A DNA stretch of 26,168 nucleotides, from positions 1-26,168 of the forward strand of contig JBBRES010000006.1 in assembly GCA_038202665.1 (NCBI GenBank). Direction: 5' to 3'. The notes under the pieces were generated by a model that was not told the origin of the DNA, did no database searches, and saw nothing but the letters and a program-made list of their open reading frames with translations. The DNA is from Kapaibacterium sp038202665. Lineage in GTDB: Bacteria > Bacteroidota > Ignavibacteria > Kapaibacteriales > Kapaibacteriaceae. Shown in pieces: positions 25,049 through 26,168 of this stretch. The translations under genes and the position numbers were made by a program. Every line of letters starts with the position of its first letter. Position 1 is the first letter of the stretch.

Positions 25049-25178
25049 TGTGCGTCTGAACGAAATGTCTACCAGCCATCTACAATGGCATCGATAGCAG
25101 ACCGCACGCCGTACACCAAGGATTCGAAAAGACATACATTTGCGCAACACCACTGACTACGATGAGTGTCCAGTTCTA
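25049..25178 (+). repeat. 130-bp direct repeat, copy 2
   Basis: Second copy of 24122-24251. Its hairpin (25075-25089) reads GCCAT-CTACA-ATGGC: both stem arms change together relative to copy 1, so pairing is preserved while the loop CTACA is identical. It starts 15 bases after the lipoprotein stop. Confidence 0.92.
25135..25142 (+). promoter_or_regulatory. -7 promoter element in repeat copy 2
   Basis: TACATTTG, identical to the box in copy 1. Nothing recognisable as a normal gene follows on the plus strand; the first ORF is the 46-codon frame at 25162. Confidence 0.55.
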
Positions 25179-25302
25179 TGATCCACTTCACTACGAGTTG
25201 TTATGTGGATCGATTTTGGTGAATCAACATACATGCATGTTGCCTGAGCGATCCTTCGTTTCGACAACTACACTCTGGTACGACTTTCAATGTAGCTTCT
25301 AG
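25162..25302 (+). CDS. Possible small protein of 46 residues downstream of repeat copy 2
   Basis: ATG 25162 lies 19 bases after the TACATTTG box, inside repeat copy 2, and the frame runs to TAG at 25300-25302. It begins MSVQFYDPLHYELLCGSILV and ends in DFQCSF. In copy 1 the same ATG (24235) gives only MSVQF and a stop. There is no signal peptide and no convincing ribosome site, and composition gives little support. It could be a real small gene, the 5' stub of a decayed gene, or chance. Confidence 0.2.
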   Translation: MSVQFYDPLHYELLCGSILVNQHTCMLPERSFVSTTTLWYDFQCSF

Positions 25303-25471
25303 GGCAAACAGAGGTCGACGAGGAGATGATGTATGAAGTTAGTGGACGGATCGGATGCGTACATGCAAGTACATATAGGAAGTTGGCAGGGTGATAAGGG
25401 TCTATAGTGTTTAAAAAGAATCATGCGATACTTCGCAGGAACAGCTAAGTGTCGCAAGTAGCCGCCTGACG
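25179..25471. other. Intergenic region without a recognised gene
   Basis: Apart from the doubtful small ORF, I see three short symmetries here. An inverted repeat GATCCAC/GTGGATC (25180-25186 and 25205-25211) has an 18-base loop and begins at the exact edge of repeat copy 2. A perfect 10-base palindrome ACATGCATGT lies at 25231-25240. The third is the terminator-like hairpin of the minus-strand gene at the right end. The region may contain remnants of a lost gene. Confidence 0.45.
25412..25460 (-). terminator. Probable terminator of the minus-strand membrane gene
   Basis: TACTTCGC (25429-25436) pairs with GCAAGTA (25454-25460) with one bulged base. On the minus strand it is followed by a T-rich tract (plus-strand AAAAAGAA, 25413-25420). 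It lies 12 bases beyond the stop codon of the gene ending at 25472. The 17-base loop makes it imperfect. Confidence 0.45.
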
Positions 25472-26168
25472 CTATCCATTGAATGTCTCCTGTTTGGCCT
25501 TGATATCGTTGGCAGAGGGGTGAGGGCGTTCATACACAGTCGTCAAATTCCTCTCAAATGCAGGGAAAGCAACAACTTCAAACCAATCCATTTTGAAGTT
25601 GGCCAATTTCGCCGATGCTGTCTGCATGAAGTTCATGTGTCCAATTGTTTGGTCGTCGATTGCAATGCGATCATCTGCCAAAAGGATTTCGATTACGATG
25701 CAGTCCACTGTAAACAAGTCGATCTTGTATGCGTTGATTGAACATATCTCCTCCCACCGAATAGTCTTGGATTCGCTGTCATATTGCAGCGTAAACGAAC
25801 TGTCACTGTAGGAGAATATGCCGTCCTGATGTTTTGAGTGATCTACTTGCTGAGTGTTGTTGCAAGCCTCAATCATACTCTCTATATCAAAACTGTCAGA
25901 GAACCATATTCTAGGATGCTCGACAGCTATAGCTGTCAATACAAAAGCTGATAGTCCGACTAGTAACATAGGAATGCTGCCCAGAAAATCAGCATCGCCA
26001 TCACCCACTGAAAGTCCCCCTACGACCAATAAGGACGAGAGGACAGTAATAGAGAGAGTCGAAGATGTTGAAAAAGGCAATTGAAGAAGTCTGTCAGCTT
26101 TTCGACTTTTATTGTTGTATGCAAACTCATTTCTGTCGTCCAGTAACAACCAAGTGAACAAGAGAGCT
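25472..26168 (-). CDS. Membrane protein of unknown function, 5' end beyond the window
   Basis: The frame is open to the window edge and has no ATG near its beginning (first possible start is TTG 26161), so the true start is probably outside. At least 229 residues are visible. Two membrane segments lie at about 35-53 (TLSITVLSSLLVVGGLSVG) and 62-80 (SIPMLLVGLSAFVLTAIAV). A soluble C-terminal domain of about 110 residues follows, with WEEICSINAYKIDLFTVDCI, a hydrophobic strand VIEILLADD, and near the end WFEVVAFPAFERNLTTVYE. That last domain pattern feels like one seen in small bacterial proteins of the immunity-protein kind, but I cannot name it and do not assign a function. Its base composition is A+T rich like the neighbouring lipoprotein gene. 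Confidence 0.7.
   Translation of the reverse strand, partial: ALLFTWLLLDDRNEFAYNNKSRKADRLLQLPFSTSSTLSITVLSSLLVVGGLSVGDGDADFLGSIPMLLVGLSAFVLTAIAVEHPRIWFSDSFDIESMIEACNNTQQVDHSKHQDGIFSYSDSSFTLQYDSESKTIRWEEICSINAYKIDLFTVDCIVIEILLADDRIAIDDQTIGHMNFMQTASAKLANFKMDWFEVVAFPAFERNLTTVYERPHPSANDIKAKQETFNG

Noticed and set aside
24122..25178. Integron gene cassette flanked by attC sites
   Set aside because: The layout (one ORF between two related repeats of about 130 bp) fits, but I could not find the paired RYYYAAC/GTTRRRY core sites or overall palindromy of the repeat, and no integrase is present.

Overview
The window looks like chromosome from a member of the Bacteroidota/Chlorobiota (FCB) superphylum, possibly a Kapabacteria/Ignavibacteria-type lineage. 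Three observations support this. Several long secreted proteins end in type IX secretion (T9SS) C-terminal sorting domains (N-P-x-x-x-x-hydrophobic start, final G-x-Y-x-V/A-R strand). Exact copies of the Bacteroidota -7 promoter element TAnnTTTG sit before a tRNA and before several genes. Shine-Dalgarno sites are mostly weak. The lineage assignment is inference; no rRNA or marker-gene comparison was possible.

Layout. Bases 1-4000 hold the 3' end of a PASTA-domain protein (probably the division transpeptidase FtsI), a large exported protein with repeated Ig-like domains and a cohesin-like domain, and an outer-membrane beta-barrel/OmpA fusion. Bases 4000-7060 hold a sigma/anti-sigma pair on the minus strand (ECF sigma factor and a TPR-bearing membrane anti-sigma candidate, overlapping by ATGA). 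Divergent from it are a small beta-barrel and a lipoprotein. Bases 7050-10300 continue on the plus strand with an FAD-dependent oxidoreductase overlapping both neighbours, the 23S rRNA methyltransferase RlmN, and an exported barrel-like protein. A tRNA-Phe with its own promoter and a textbook terminator follows (10357-10500), then about 300 bases without a gene.

Bases 10800-13000 (minus strand) carry a Fic-domain protein and a Tat-exported LigB/YgiD-type extradiol dioxygenase homologue. Next comes the most striking single gene, a 1099-residue T9SS cargo with a CLCA-type zinc peptidase motif (HExxHxxxGxxDEY). Bases 16480-19250 hold a clade-3-like catalase, a DinB-family protein and a YafY/WYL regulator. 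Bases 19500-24070 look like one operon: a divergent Nramp-related transporter, a parallel beta-helix T9SS protein, and a delta-60-repeat T9SS protein, with a 4-base gap and then an ATGA overlap.

From about 24.1 kb the composition turns A+T rich and accessory in character. A 130-bp direct repeat occurs twice (24122-24251 and 25049-25178, exact offset 927 bases, no net indels) and flanks an unrecognised lipoprotein gene. Each copy contains a perfect TAnnTTTG box and a small hairpin whose two stem changes are compensatory. The second copy drives no recognised gene, only a 46-codon ORF. The window ends inside a minus-strand membrane protein gene.

The repeat-promoter module and the CLCA-like T9SS peptidase are the best candidates for something undescribed. 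I see no CRISPR array, transposase, integrase or complete defence system.
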